Shown here one piece after another: positions 24,043 to 33,011 of a stretch of 60,916 bases of DNA (position 1 is the first letter of the stretch; each line of letters opens with the position of its first letter). Source of the DNA: Bradyrhizobium jicamae (GTDB lineage: Bacteria > Pseudomonadota > Alphaproteobacteria > Rhizobiales > Xanthobacteraceae); the NCBI RefSeq assembly GCF_001440395.1, contig NZ_LLXZ01000162.1, positions 1-60,916 of the forward strand. Reading direction: 5' to 3'. The notes beneath the pieces are model-generated. The model did not search any database, was not told the DNA's origin, and saw only the letters and a program-made list of their open reading frames with translations. A program made the translations under genes and the position numbers.

Positions 24043-25632
24043 ATGAGAGCTGAAGGCATTGAAACGGTACGCCGTATCCTGTGCGTCTTCCCGCGCTACA
24101 CGTCCTCTTTCGGTACATTCGAACATGCCTATCCCCTGACCGACGGCGTGCAGGCGTTCATGCCGCCACAGGGCTTGCTGCTTATCGCGGCCTATCTTCC
24201 GGCGAACTGGCCGGTCCGCTTCATCGACGAAAATATCCGCCCGGCCTCCACGGAAGATTTCGAATGGGCGGAAGCGGTTTTCGTCAGCGGCATGCACATC
24301 CAGCGCCAGCAGATGAACGACATCTGCCGCCGCGCCCATGCCTTCGATCTCGCGGTGGCGATCGGCGGACCTTCGGTGAGCGCATGTCCGGATTACTATC
24401 CATCGTTCGACTATCTGCATGTCGGCGAACTTGGCGACGCCACCAATGATCTGATCGCACGGCTGGCGCGCGACCCGTCGCGGCCTGAGCAGCAGGTGGT
24501 GCTGACGACCAAGGATCGCCTGTCGATGACCGAGTTTCCGATTCCGGCCTACGAGCTGGCGGAGGTGAAAAAGTATTTTCTCGGCAGCATCCAGTATTCG
24601 AGCGGCTGCCCCTATCAGTGCGAATTCTGCGACATCCCCGGTCTCTACGGCCGCAACCCGCGCCTGAAGACGCCTGAGCAGATCGTCGCCGAGCTCGACA
24701 AGCTCAGGGAATGCGGCGTCACGGGTTCGGTCTATTTCGTCGACGACAATTTCATCGGTAACCGCAAGGCCGCGCTGGATCTGCTGCCACATCTGGTCGA
24801 GTGGCAGAAGCGGACCGGCTACGTGATGCGGCTCGCCTGTGAGGCGACGCTGAACATCGCCAAGCGGCCCGAGATTCTGGAGAAGATGCGCGAGGCGTTC
24901 TTCGTGACGGTGTTCTGCGGCATCGAGACGCCCGATCCCGACGCGCTGAAGGCGATGCACAAGGACCACAACATGATGGTCCCGATCCTCGAAGGCATCC
25001 AGACCATCAATTCCTACGGCATGGAAGTCGTCTCCGGCATCATCATGGGGCTCGACACCGACAAGCCGGAAACCGGCGACGCGCTGCTGCAGTTCGTCGA
25101 GCAGTCGCAAATCCCGCTGCTCACGATCAATCTGCTGCAGGCGCTGCCTAAGACGCCGCTGTGGGACCGGCTGGAGAAGGAAGGCAGGCTCGTCAATGAC
25201 GACGACGGCCGCGACTCCAATGTCGAGTTCCTGCTGCCCTACGATCAGGTCGTCGAGTCCTGGCGCAAATGCATGGAAGTCGCCTACGAGCCGGCCAAGC
25301 TGTTCGCGCGCTACCAGCATCAATGCGATTACACCTATTCGCAGCGGATCAAGGTGCCGGTGAGCCCCGAGCAGAAAAGCTGGGCCAATATCAAGCGCGC
25401 CCTGATCATGCTCCGGAACATCTTCTGGCAAGTCGGCGTGCTCGGCGATTACAGAAAGGTGTTCTGGAAGTTCGCGCTTGGCCGGCTCCGCCGTGGCGAT
25501 ATCGAGGGCCTGATCGGTCCAGCCATGATCGGACACCACCTGATCATGTTCGCGCGGGCGGCGTCCGGCGGCCAGCAGAACGCGTCGAATTATTCGATCC
25601 GGCTGCGCGAGGCCTCGGTCCCTGCCGAGTAG
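24043..25632 (+). CDS. hpnP: Hopanoid C-2 methylase, B12-binding radical SAM enzyme
   Basis: 529 aa. An N-terminal cobalamin-binding domain (about 10-145) is followed by a radical SAM core with the CX3CX2C cluster motif at Cys189, Cys193 and Cys196 (SGCPYQCEFCDIPG), then DUF4070 at the C-terminus (about 330-500). From memory the sequence tracks Rhodopseudomonas palustris HpnP along its length, including RILCVFPRYTSSFGTFE and FMPPQGLLLIAAYLPANWPV. HpnP methylates the A-ring at C-2 to make 2-methylhopanoids. GAGGAAA precedes the ATG. It lies 143 bp after eutB and only 6 bp before eutC, so it is probably co-transcribed with eutC and shares the cobalamin requirement of EutBC. It is 8 kb from the main hopanoid operon. 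HpnJ-like relatives are a less likely identity. Confidence 0.9.
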   Translation: MRAEGIETVRRILCVFPRYTSSFGTFEHAYPLTDGVQAFMPPQGLLLIAAYLPANWPVRFIDENIRPASTEDFEWAEAVFVSGMHIQRQQMNDICRRAHAFDLAVAIGGPSVSACPDYYPSFDYLHVGELGDATNDLIARLARDPSRPEQQVVLTTKDRLSMTEFPIPAYELAEVKKYFLGSIQYSSGCPYQCEFCDIPGLYGRNPRLKTPEQIVAELDKLRECGVTGSVYFVDDNFIGNRKAALDLLPHLVEWQKRTGYVMRLACEATLNIAKRPEILEKMREAFFVTVFCGIETPDPDALKAMHKDHNMMVPILEGIQTINSYGMEVVSGIIMGLDTDKPETGDALLQFVEQSQIPLLTINLLQALPKTPLWDRLEKEGRLVNDDDGRDSNVEFLLPYDQVVESWRKCMEVAYEPAKLFARYQHQCDYTYSQRIKVPVSPEQKSWANIKRALIMLRNIFWQVGVLGDYRKVFWKFALGRLRRGDIEGLIGPAMIGHHLIMFARAASGGQQNASNYSIRLREASVPAE

Positions 25633-25638
25633 AAGCTC

Positions 25639-26412
25639 ATGAAAACGCCGGCGCCGCCGTCCCGCCCGCTCGAAGCCTTGCGGGAGCTGACGCCGGCGCG
25701 CGTCGGCCTCGGCCGCTCCGGCGCGAGCATGCCGACCGAGGCGCTGCTTGCCTTTACGCTCGACCACGCCCGCGCGCGCGACGCCGTTCACGCCGCCTTC
25801 GATGCGCCGCATCTGGTTGCCGGGCTGGCTGGCCTCGACGTTGAGGTCAGCGAGGTTTGCAGTCAGGCACGCGACCGCAGCGACTACCTGCGCCGTCCCG
25901 ATCTCGGACGCATGTTGGAGGCGGATTCGCGGCGCGCGCTGGAAGACCGCAGCGGCAGCGCGAGCGAGGTCGTGATCGTGATCGGCGACGGGCTGTCGCC
26001 GGCGGCCGTCAATCTTCACGCGGTCGAACTGGTTCGTCATCTCGCGCCACGCCTGACGGAAGCGGGAATCCCGCTCGGCCATGTCGTGGTCGCTTCCGGC
26101 GCGCGCGTGGCGCTCGGAGACGAGATCGGCGCGGTGCTGGGCGCGCGGCTGGTGGTGATGCTGATCGGCGAGCGGCCTGGCCTGTCGGCGCCCGACAGCC
26201 TCGGCGCCTATCTGACCTTTGCGCCGCGCATCGGCCTCACCGACGAGAAGCGCAATTGCGTGTCCAACATCCACGGTGCGGGCCTGAGCTACGATGAAGC
26301 CGCGTTCAAGATCGCGTGGCTGGTGCGCGAAGCCATCGCGCGAGAGGTCAGCGGCGTGGCGCTGAAGGATGAAAGCGGTACCGCGCTGATCGCCGCTAAA
26401 CCCGCCGATTGA
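25639..26412 (+). CDS. eutC: Ethanolamine ammonia-lyase small subunit
   Basis: 257 aa, shorter at the N-terminus than enteric EutC (295 aa), as in other alphaproteobacteria. Landmarks are LRELTPARVGLGRSGASMPT, the RPDLGRML segment, VVIGDGLSPAAVN, GARLVVMLIGERPGLS and RNCVSNIHGAGLSYDEAAFK. EutC completes the cobalamin-binding site of EutB. The start is 6 bp after hpnP's stop, implying translational coupling with hpnP rather than with its own partner eutB. Confidence 0.93.
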   Translation: MKTPAPPSRPLEALRELTPARVGLGRSGASMPTEALLAFTLDHARARDAVHAAFDAPHLVAGLAGLDVEVSEVCSQARDRSDYLRRPDLGRMLEADSRRALEDRSGSASEVVIVIGDGLSPAAVNLHAVELVRHLAPRLTEAGIPLGHVVVASGARVALGDEIGAVLGARLVVMLIGERPGLSAPDSLGAYLTFAPRIGLTDEKRNCVSNIHGAGLSYDEAAFKIAWLVREAIAREVSGVALKDESGTALIAAKPAD

Positions 26413-26501
26413 GCCTGAAAACGAATCGATGTGTGGCCGCTCCGCCACGGTGAGCCAACCCGCGCCTGATATAAGCGGGCGAGGAGCGGGCAGGACAGGC
26501 G

Positions 26502-28517
26502 ATGGAGACAGCGGGGACGCGCGGCGCGACGGGCACGCATGCGGGCACGGACGGGTTCCGGCTCGACATCAATGCGCTGCGGGCGCTTTCGGTGATCGCG
26601 GTCGTCGGCTTTCACTTCCAGATCCCGGGATTTGCCGGTGGATTCGTCGGCGTCGACGTCTTCCTTGTCATCACCGGCTATCTCATGACGACTAAGGTGC
26701 TGAACGACCTGCGGCTCGGTCGCTTTTCGCTCTGGGCCTTCGTCATGATGCGGATGCGCCGGATCTATCCGGCATTGGCGGTCGTGGTCGCGGTATCCGT
26801 CGTCATCGGCTGGTTCGTGACCTTGCCGGGAGAATATCTCAAGCATCTGCTGCAGGCGCTGTCGGCGCTGGCGTTTGTGTCGAATTTCGCCTTCAACAGC
26901 GACAACGGCTATTTCGCCATGGCCGCGCAGACCAAGCCGTTGCTGCACACCTGGTCGCTGTCGCTGGAGTGGCAGTTCTACGTCTGGATGCCGCTGATTG
27001 CCTGGGTGGTCTGGCGGATCGCTGCCCGCACCAAGTCATCATTCGGCGCCGTGACGGTCGCGTTGCAAATCTTCGCCGCCGTGTCTCTCGCATGGTGCTT
27101 GTGGGCGAGCCTGCATGATGCGATGGGTTCGTCGTTCTTCTCGTTGCGCGCGAGAGCATGGGAGCCGCTCGCAGGCGGATTGATTGCTGCAGCGGAAATC
27201 CGGCGCCGATCGGAAGGCGTGAAAGCCTCCTGGCTGGAATCGCCGTTTCTTGCGCTCGCCGGCTGGGCGTTGGTCGCAGGCTGCACCATCTATCCTCTGC
27301 CCGAAGCGCGATGGCCTGGCATACTCACGATCCTGCCGATCCTCGGCGCTGCCCTGATAGTCGCGGCGCGGCAGGGGACGGGCGAGCGAAGCCTGCTCGC
27401 ACTATCGCCGGTCCAGCGCATCGGCGACTGGTCCTACTCGATCTATTTGTGGCACTGGCCGGTCTGGGTATTCGCCCTGAGCTGGCTGGCGGTGCGCGGC
27501 TATGAGGTCGGCGGCGCGCAGAAGATCATGATGGTGCTGGCCTCGCTCGTGCTTGGCGCGCTATCCTACCGCTGCGTCGAGCAGCCGGTGCGAACGCAGC
27601 GCGATTTCTGGACCCCGCGCCGGCTGCTGACCGCCTCAGGTGTTTCGTTTGCCGTGTTCGCGGGCTTCGTATCGCTGGCTTTCCTCAATCACGGTTTTCC
27701 GGGCAGACTTCCGGACTACCTGCGGCCTGCCGAACTCGCGCGCCGGACCAACACGCCGCGCGATGAGTGTTTCCGGAACGCCAACTCCAACAAGAAGACG
27801 ACCGAGACCTATTGCAGCTTCGGCAGCGCGCCGGCCGTGGACCGGCCAACTGCGATCCTGTGGGGAGATTCCTTTGCCAACCAGTACCTCGAGCCGGTTT
27901 CGTCGGCGGCGCTCGACAATGGCATCCATGGCCTGATCGCAACCCAAAGCGCGTGCCGGGCCTTCGTCGACGATGCGGCCGGCAATGCGAGCGATCAGGC
28001 GCCGTGCCGGCAATTCAATCGCAGCACGCTCGATTTCGTGCTGGCGCAGGCGGAGCCAAGCATCGTCGTGCTCGGCAGCAACTGGGGCAACGCGGCTGAA
28101 ATTTCCGCCCTGACGGACCGGCTGCTTGCGGCGGGCAAGACCGTCGTCCTGATCATGCCGTTACTCAACATCAACTTCGATCTGCCGCAGCGATGGATCG
28201 AAAACCAGATCCGCGTGGGCAAGGCGATCGACGAATGGAAAGTCGAGGCGAGCCCCGGCCTGACAATGAGTACCTTCCGAGGCGAGATCGCGGGCGTCCT
28301 CGACCGGCACCGGGATAATCCGCATCTCCTGATCGTGGACCCGCTGTCCGTCGTCTGCGAGCACGGATATTGCTACCTGGTCCGGAACGGGCAGGCCAAT
28401 TTCCGCGACACCGCGCATATTTCCAACGTCAATGCGAGCCAGTACATCGGCCTGTTCGACACCGCGTTCAAGGCCGCACTCCGCGCCGGAATGGAGGCGG
28501 AGAAGAAAATGGACTGA
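26502..28517 (+). CDS. Acyltransferase-3/SGNH protein (OafA-like O-acetyltransferase)
   Basis: 671 aa. Residues about 18-360 form the ten-helix acyltransferase-3 membrane domain, opening with LDINALRALSVIAVVGFHFQ and FVGVDVFLVITGYLMT, where FHF is the catalytic-type histidine region. About 415-665 is a periplasmic SGNH hydrolase-like domain with the Ser of ILWGDSFANQYLEP, a GSNWGN block and the C-terminal Asp-His pair in DTAHISNVNASQ. Proteins of this build O-acetylate lipopolysaccharide, exopolysaccharide or peptidoglycan at the inner membrane. The substrate is not evident. It stands alone between eutC and an exporter gene. Confidence 0.88.
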   Translation: METAGTRGATGTHAGTDGFRLDINALRALSVIAVVGFHFQIPGFAGGFVGVDVFLVITGYLMTTKVLNDLRLGRFSLWAFVMMRMRRIYPALAVVVAVSVVIGWFVTLPGEYLKHLLQALSALAFVSNFAFNSDNGYFAMAAQTKPLLHTWSLSLEWQFYVWMPLIAWVVWRIAARTKSSFGAVTVALQIFAAVSLAWCLWASLHDAMGSSFFSLRARAWEPLAGGLIAAAEIRRRSEGVKASWLESPFLALAGWALVAGCTIYPLPEARWPGILTILPILGAALIVAARQGTGERSLLALSPVQRIGDWSYSIYLWHWPVWVFALSWLAVRGYEVGGAQKIMMVLASLVLGALSYRCVEQPVRTQRDFWTPRRLLTASGVSFAVFAGFVSLAFLNHGFPGRLPDYLRPAELARRTNTPRDECFRNANSNKKTTETYCSFGSAPAVDRPTAILWGDSFANQYLEPVSSAALDNGIHGLIATQSACRAFVDDAAGNASDQAPCRQFNRSTLDFVLAQAEPSIVVLGSNWGNAAEISALTDRLLAAGKTVVLIMPLLNINFDLPQRWIENQIRVGKAIDEWKVEASPGLTMSTFRGEIAGVLDRHRDNPHLLIVDPLSVVCEHGYCYLVRNGQANFRDTAHISNVNASQYIGLFDTAFKAALRAGMEAEKKMD

Positions 28518-28855
28518 GCGGCGCCTCGCTCGCCTCTTACGTGCCGTTCCCGAAAAATTGACCGGAGGTCGTTGCGCCGCGTGGGCACGACCGGGGTTGT
28601 CGTTATCCGCCGGGACCGTGCCGGCGGGTGTGGCAAATCAGAGACTTAACGTGGATTTTCGTCATCTTCATGCCGATTTGCCCTCTCCCGCATGCTTGCC
28701 GGACGGGGCTCCGCCCTGTAAAACGGCGCCGGTTAATTTACCGCGTGATTTCAATGGTTAGCGCCGATCGGATGATGGTTGTCAAAGCCGCTTTCGCGCC
28801 ACCAATTGCATAAGCCAAGCTGCACGAACAGGCCGACGTGAGAACTGGACAGGGT
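28518..28855. other. 338-bp intergenic region, no gene seen
   Basis: No coding frame or recognisable RNA is supported. It contains GC-rich hairpin-prone segments after the acyltransferase stop (around 28605-28630 and 28690-28715), which may terminate that gene, and a more AT-rich segment at about 28730-28820 that likely holds the promoter for the exporter gene. Confidence 0.4.
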
Positions 28856-31249
28856 ATGCTCGACAAGAACTCCGAAAGTCGCGTCCACGTCGAAGCCATC
28901 GAGGAGCCGCCGCCGCCAGGCAAGAGCATCGCCTTCGGGCTCGAGCGCATGGGCCTGATCGCGGTCAAGGCACCCATCCTGTCCTTGGTCATTCTCGTCG
29001 CGCTGGTCGTGGCCGCGCTGTTCGGTATCCAGCGGATCAAGATCGACGACTCGCTGAGCCAGTTGTTCCGCTCCGACTCCAAGGACTACAAGCAATACGA
29101 GGCCGTGACCAAGCGCTTCCCGGCGACCGAATTCGACGTCCTCGTCGTGGTCGAGGGCAAGACGCTCTTGGCCCGCGAGAACCTCGAAAAGATCCGCGAG
29201 ATGGTCACCGACCTGCAACTGGTCGAGGGCGTGCGCGGTCTGGTCTCGCTGTTTTCGGCGCGCCAGGCGCCGGAGCCCGGCAAGCTGCCGGCCGCACTGT
29301 TCCCGCCTGAACTGCCGCAAGGCGCCGCCTACGAGAAGTTCGCCGAGACCGTCAAATCAAACGAGATCATTCGCGGCAAGCTGTTGTCGGAAGACGGAAC
29401 GCTGGCGCTGATCGTGCTCTCGCTCGAGCCGAGCGTCGTTTCCTCGAACGATCTCGGCAAGGTCGTCGGCGAAATGCGGAAGATCATGGCCGACGATCTG
29501 TCGGGCAGTGGTCTCAACGCCCAGCTCTCCGGTGTTCCCGTGATGCAGCTCGAGATCCGCAACGCGGTCAAGCGCGACGGGCTGACCTACAACATCCTCG
29601 GCATCCTGGCCGGCTGCATCATTGCGATCATCTTCTTCCGCAAGATATCGTTCATGGTGGTCGCGGCCTTCCCGCCGATCATCGCGATCCTGCTGGCGCT
29701 CGGCGGCCTCGGCTGGGCCGGTTTCAATCTCAACATGTTCCTGAACGTGATGACGCCGCTCATCATGGTGATCAGCTTCTCGGACTCGATGCAGCTGACC
29801 TTCGCGGCGCGCGACCGCCTGATTGCGGGACAGGACAAGTTTACCGCCTTCACCAACGCCGTGCTGGTGGTCGGTCCGGCCTGCGTGCTCACCCACGCAA
29901 CCGCCGGCATTTCGTTTATCGCGCTGCAATTCTCCGATTCCGAACTGATCCGCAAATTCGGCGAGGCCGGCCTTGCCGCCACCATCATCGCGCTGGTGGC
30001 CGTGCTGTCGCTGGTGCCGGTGTTCGGTGTGCTGTTCGTGCGCAACGAGAAGATCTTTGCGGTCAAGTTCCAGAGCGCGGACGCCGGCGTGCAGATGCTG
30101 CGCAATTTCTGCTACTGGATCGCGGTGCGCATGGTCGGGCGCCCCGGCATGTTCAGCCTGATCGCGCTGCTCTTCGTCGGCGCGCTCGGTTATATCTACG
30201 CCACGCTGGAGCCGCGCTACCGGCTCGCGGACCAGGTGCCGGACAAGCGGCAGGCCGTGGCGGCGTCGAGCCGCCTCGACGCCAAGCTTACCGGCGCCAA
30301 TCCGATCGACGTCCTGATCGAATTCCCCAAGGGCGCCTCGCTCTATGCGCCCGATACGCTGAAGACGATCGCCGAAGTTCACGCCATGGTCGAGAAATCG
30401 GCCGGCGTCGGCAACGTCTGGTCGCTCGAAACCCTGCGCCGCTGGCTCGCCGAGAAGGCCGGCAGCGGCGACGTCGAAACCTTGAAGCAATATGTCAGCG
30501 TCATCCCCGAGCATCTGGTCCGCCGTTTCATCTCGGCCGATCAGGATGCGGTGGTCGTGTCGGGGCGGGTGCCCGATCTCGATTCCAGCCAAATCCTTCC
30601 CGTGGTCGACAAGCTCGACAAGGCGCTCGACAAGGTGCGCGCGGAGCATCCCGGCTTTGAGATCGCGGTCACCGGCCTGTCGGCGATTGCCGCGCGCAAC
30701 AGTGCCAACATGATTTCGAAGCTCAATCACGGCCTGACGATCGAGTTCCTACTGGTCGCGGTCTTCATCGGCCTCGCGTTCCGCTCCGTCGTGGTGATGT
30801 TCTCGTGCATTCTGCCCGGCATTTTCCCGGTCGTGGCATCGGGCACGGTGCTGTGGATACTGGGCGAGGGCCTGCAATTCGCCAGCGTCGTCGCGCTGAC
30901 GGTGTCGTTCGGTCTCGGTTTGAGCGCCACCATCCACTTCCTCAATCGCTTGCGGCTGGAGAGTAAGCCGGGCGTCACGTCCGAACTGGCGGTCGAGCGC
31001 GCCACCGTGCTGGTCGGTCCCGCGCTGATCCTGACCACGGTGGTGCTGGCCTGCGGTCTCGTCGTCACCGTGTTCTCCGACCTGCCGTCGCTGCGGCTGT
31101 TCGGCTGGCTCAGCGCGTTCTCGATGATCGCAGCACTGGTGGCCGACCTCTTCATCCTGCGGCCGACCTCGATGTTCCTGATTAATCTGTCGGAGAAGAT
31201 CCGCGGGATCGACCACACCAAGCCGGCGGAGAACAAGCCTGCCGGATAG
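28856..31249 (+). CDS. MMPL/RND-family exporter
   Basis: 797 aa from ATG 28856 (a GTG 18 bp upstream is the alternative). It has the RND lipid-exporter layout: transmembrane helix near 35-55, a periplasmic loop (about 60-235), five or six helices (about 240-430), a second periplasmic loop and a C-terminal helix bundle (about 625-780). The helix-4 equivalent, LIMVISFSDSMQLTF, has an Asp as in proton-relay residues. It is related in fold to HpnN encoded 13.5 kb downstream but is not a close copy. It precedes an unknown 352-aa gene and may export a lipid or hydrophobic compound; substrate unknown. Confidence 0.85.
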   Translation: MLDKNSESRVHVEAIEEPPPPGKSIAFGLERMGLIAVKAPILSLVILVALVVAALFGIQRIKIDDSLSQLFRSDSKDYKQYEAVTKRFPATEFDVLVVVEGKTLLARENLEKIREMVTDLQLVEGVRGLVSLFSARQAPEPGKLPAALFPPELPQGAAYEKFAETVKSNEIIRGKLLSEDGTLALIVLSLEPSVVSSNDLGKVVGEMRKIMADDLSGSGLNAQLSGVPVMQLEIRNAVKRDGLTYNILGILAGCIIAIIFFRKISFMVVAAFPPIIAILLALGGLGWAGFNLNMFLNVMTPLIMVISFSDSMQLTFAARDRLIAGQDKFTAFTNAVLVVGPACVLTHATAGISFIALQFSDSELIRKFGEAGLAATIIALVAVLSLVPVFGVLFVRNEKIFAVKFQSADAGVQMLRNFCYWIAVRMVGRPGMFSLIALLFVGALGYIYATLEPRYRLADQVPDKRQAVAASSRLDAKLTGANPIDVLIEFPKGASLYAPDTLKTIAEVHAMVEKSAGVGNVWSLETLRRWLAEKAGSGDVETLKQYVSVIPEHLVRRFISADQDAVVVSGRVPDLDSSQILPVVDKLDKALDKVRAEHPGFEIAVTGLSAIAARNSANMISKLNHGLTIEFLLVAVFIGLAFRSVVVMFSCILPGIFPVVASGTVLWILGEGLQFASVVALTVSFGLGLSATIHFLNRLRLESKPGVTSELAVERATVLVGPALILTTVVLACGLVVTVFSDLPSLRLFGWLSAFSMIAALVADLFILRPTSMFLINLSEKIRGIDHTKPAENKPAG

Positions 31250-31254
31250 CCATA

Positions 31255-31298
31255 GCGTTTTCGAGCGAAGTGGATGCCGGTTCGCGTGAAGAAAACGC
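31255..31298. repeat. Inverted repeat of a dispersed Bradyrhizobium intergenic family
   Basis: GCGTTTTC (31255-31262) and GAAAACGC (31291-31298) flank a GC-rich spacer just after the exporter's stop. This type (arms with gcgaagtgg inside) recurs in Bradyrhizobium intergenic DNA. It may also help terminate the exporter transcript. Confidence 0.5.
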
Positions 31299-31344
31299 GT
31301 CAAACAAAAAAGCGAGAGTCGGATACGGCTTGAGCATAACAAGG

Positions 31345-31365
31345 GGCGGCCGATCAACGGCCGCC
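31345..31365 (+). other. GC-rich hairpin in the leader of the 352-aa gene
   Basis: GGCGGCCG and CGGCCGCC form a perfect 8-bp stem with an ATCAA loop, ending 16 bp before the ATG at 31382. It lies upstream of the ribosome-binding region (GAGGCTGAGGA) and could be an RNA control element or simply the terminator of the exporter gene. Confidence 0.4.
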
Positions 31366-31381
31366 GAAGAGAGGCTGAGGA

Positions 31382-32440
31382 ATGACGTCTGCAGGATTAG
31401 CCGCCCGGCCTGCGGCCGACGCCGCCGCCTACCGCGCGGTCGAGCACATCTATCATTCCTATCTCACCGGGCTGATCCTGATGCTGGCTTCGCGGGCCGG
31501 CGCGCCGCGTGCGGCCGAGGTGGTGTTCCGCACCTTTCGCCGCCAGCAACTGGCGCGCTTCCTGCCCGGATTGAAGAAGCTCGGTCTCGACAAGCTGCCG
31601 CATGCGGTGGCCTGCGCGCAATATCACTATCTGTCGAACCAGGTCGGCGGCGTGAAGGTCGAGTATGTCCATGAGAGCGACAGCAAGGCCTGGGTACGCT
31701 ATCCACCGCCGCGCTGGATCTGGTCGGGTACCGCGATCTGCGGCATTCCGTCCGACGTGTCACGGGCGATGCTGCGCGGATGGCACGCCAACAACGGCGT
31801 CGTACTCGGCAATCCCAGGCTCGGCTTCGTCTGCACGGGACAGACCGTCGACGGCCAACCGGGGCTGGAAGGTTACTACAAGGAGTGGGATCGCGATCTC
31901 GCGCCGGAGGAGCGGCTGCAGTTTTCGCCCGGCGAGCGCTGCCCGCCGTTCCGCGCCGATCTGGCGCCGCGCCTGCACGAGAATACGTGGCCTGAGGAAC
32001 GGCTGCAAAAGGTGCTGCGCAACTATGCGATGGAATACGTCACCTCGATCGTGCCGGAAACCATCGCCGTGCTCGGCCCGGAGGAGGGCGGCCATCTCGC
32101 CGGTGCCGCTGCCCGGCTGGTCGGGATGCACACGTTCGACGACGTCGCCGCGATGCTGGGCGGGGTCGAAGCGGGCGCGGCCGGTTTTGCAGCGGCCTTC
32201 GCCCGGCTGTCGCGTGCGCAGGATGACGATGCGGAACTGGGGCTGGATGACACGCATGCAACCGTGCGCCAGACATCGTGGCGGCTGATGGCGGAGCGCG
32301 AAGCGCTGTCGCCAGCGGTGTTCGATGCCTGGAACGAATTGTGGGTGGGCGCTGCGCTCGCGCATGATCGCTTCATGCGCGTCGAGGTCGCCGAACGCCG
32401 CGACCGCGGCGATGCGCACTGGGCATGGCAATTCCGCTGA
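31382..32440 (+). CDS. Unknown cytoplasmic protein of 352 aa
   Basis: I do not recognise the family. There is no signal peptide. Visible features: an N-terminal helical part with RTFRRQQLARFLPGLKKLGLD (within about 49-69), a central segment with possible active-site-like residues (WIWSGTAICGIPSDVSRAML, LGFVCTGQTVDGQPGLEGYY, FSPGERCPPFR) and a helix-rich C-terminus. The central part vaguely recalls hydrolase or heme-type domains, but no motif decides it. A GAGG-type ribosome site precedes the ATG. It follows the MMPL exporter by 132 bp and may belong with it. Confidence 0.7.
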   Translation: MTSAGLAARPAADAAAYRAVEHIYHSYLTGLILMLASRAGAPRAAEVVFRTFRRQQLARFLPGLKKLGLDKLPHAVACAQYHYLSNQVGGVKVEYVHESDSKAWVRYPPPRWIWSGTAICGIPSDVSRAMLRGWHANNGVVLGNPRLGFVCTGQTVDGQPGLEGYYKEWDRDLAPEERLQFSPGERCPPFRADLAPRLHENTWPEERLQKVLRNYAMEYVTSIVPETIAVLGPEEGGHLAGAAARLVGMHTFDDVAAMLGGVEAGAAGFAAAFARLSRAQDDDAELGLDDTHATVRQTSWRLMAEREALSPAVFDAWNELWVGAALAHDRFMRVEVAERRDRGDAHWAWQFR

Positions 32441-32454
32441 ACTGCCGAAATGAA

Positions 32455-32484
32455 AATGGCGGCGCTCCGGGGGAGGCCGCCATT
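32455..32484 (-). terminator. Hairpin terminator of the small secreted protein gene
   Basis: AATGGCGGC (32455-32463) and GCCGCCATT (32476-32484) form a 9-bp stem. Reading the minus strand, it is followed by TTCATTT, consistent with a factor-independent terminator for the gene ending at 32508. It also ends the plus-strand gene stopping at 32440. Confidence 0.55.
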
Positions 32485-32507
32485 GGCGCGTAGCTTGAAG
32501 AACCGTA

Positions 32508-33011
32508 TCAGGTCTTGGTCATCGTGATCTTGACGCCGCGGATCTCGCCCTTGGAGTCGATCTGCACACTCTGCTTGTTGCCGGTGGTGCGCAAATTCAG
32601 GTTGGCCGCAAATCCGGAAGCCTCGACGAACACGTCGATCTGGCCGCCGCCGGCGGTGCCCTGCAGGTTGCCGAAGATATTGCGGCTCTTTTCGCTCCAG
32701 TTGCCGGAGATGCGCTCACCCTGGCTGGTGACGTCGCTCGACAGATCGAATTTGTAGCTGTCGCTGGCGCAGTGCAGGTTTTGCTTCAGGCCGAGCCCGT
32801 TGGCGTTGACCTTGTAGTCCGCCTTGCAGCGAATGTTCTCGGTGGTGCCGTTGGAGAGGGCGACCGTGCCGGTGCCGCTCCAGTTTCCGTCGAAGCCGGC
32901 AAACGGGCCCCCCGCCTGGGCATGACTTGCGGTGACCGACAACATGAGCGCGGCGCCGACGCCGGCCGCTGCGAGAGCCTGACCGAACAAGCTGGAACCA
33001 AACAGTTTCAT
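32508..33011 (-). CDS. Small secreted beta-rich protein of unknown function
   Basis: 167 aa from ATG 33011, chosen because it opens a clean signal peptide (MKLFGSSLFGQALAAAGVGA..., cleavage probably after ASHAQA near residue 32). In-frame codons further upstream would put charged residues before it. The mature part is about 135 aa, rich in Gly, Ser, Thr and Asn with alternating hydrophobics (DGNWSGTGTVALSNGTTENI, RISGNWSEKSRNIFGNLQG), typical of a small periplasmic or outer-membrane beta-barrel-like fold. It has two Cys (NIRCKAD and NLHCASD) that could pair. No known function. Confidence 0.7.
   Translation of the reverse strand: MKLFGSSLFGQALAAAGVGAALMLSVTASHAQAGGPFAGFDGNWSGTGTVALSNGTTENIRCKADYKVNANGLGLKQNLHCASDSYKFDLSSDVTSQGERISGNWSEKSRNIFGNLQGTAGGGQIDVFVEASGFAANLNLRTTGNKQSVQIDSKGEIRGVKITMTKT

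Noticed and set aside
24040..26448. 802-codon minus-strand frame covering hpnP and eutC
   Set aside because: The plus strand encodes hpnP and eutC with all conserved motifs. The antisense product has no recognisable domain.
29357..30730. 457-codon minus-strand frame inside the MMPL exporter
   Set aside because: His/Arg/Asp-rich and domain-free; the plus-strand exporter is clearly the gene.
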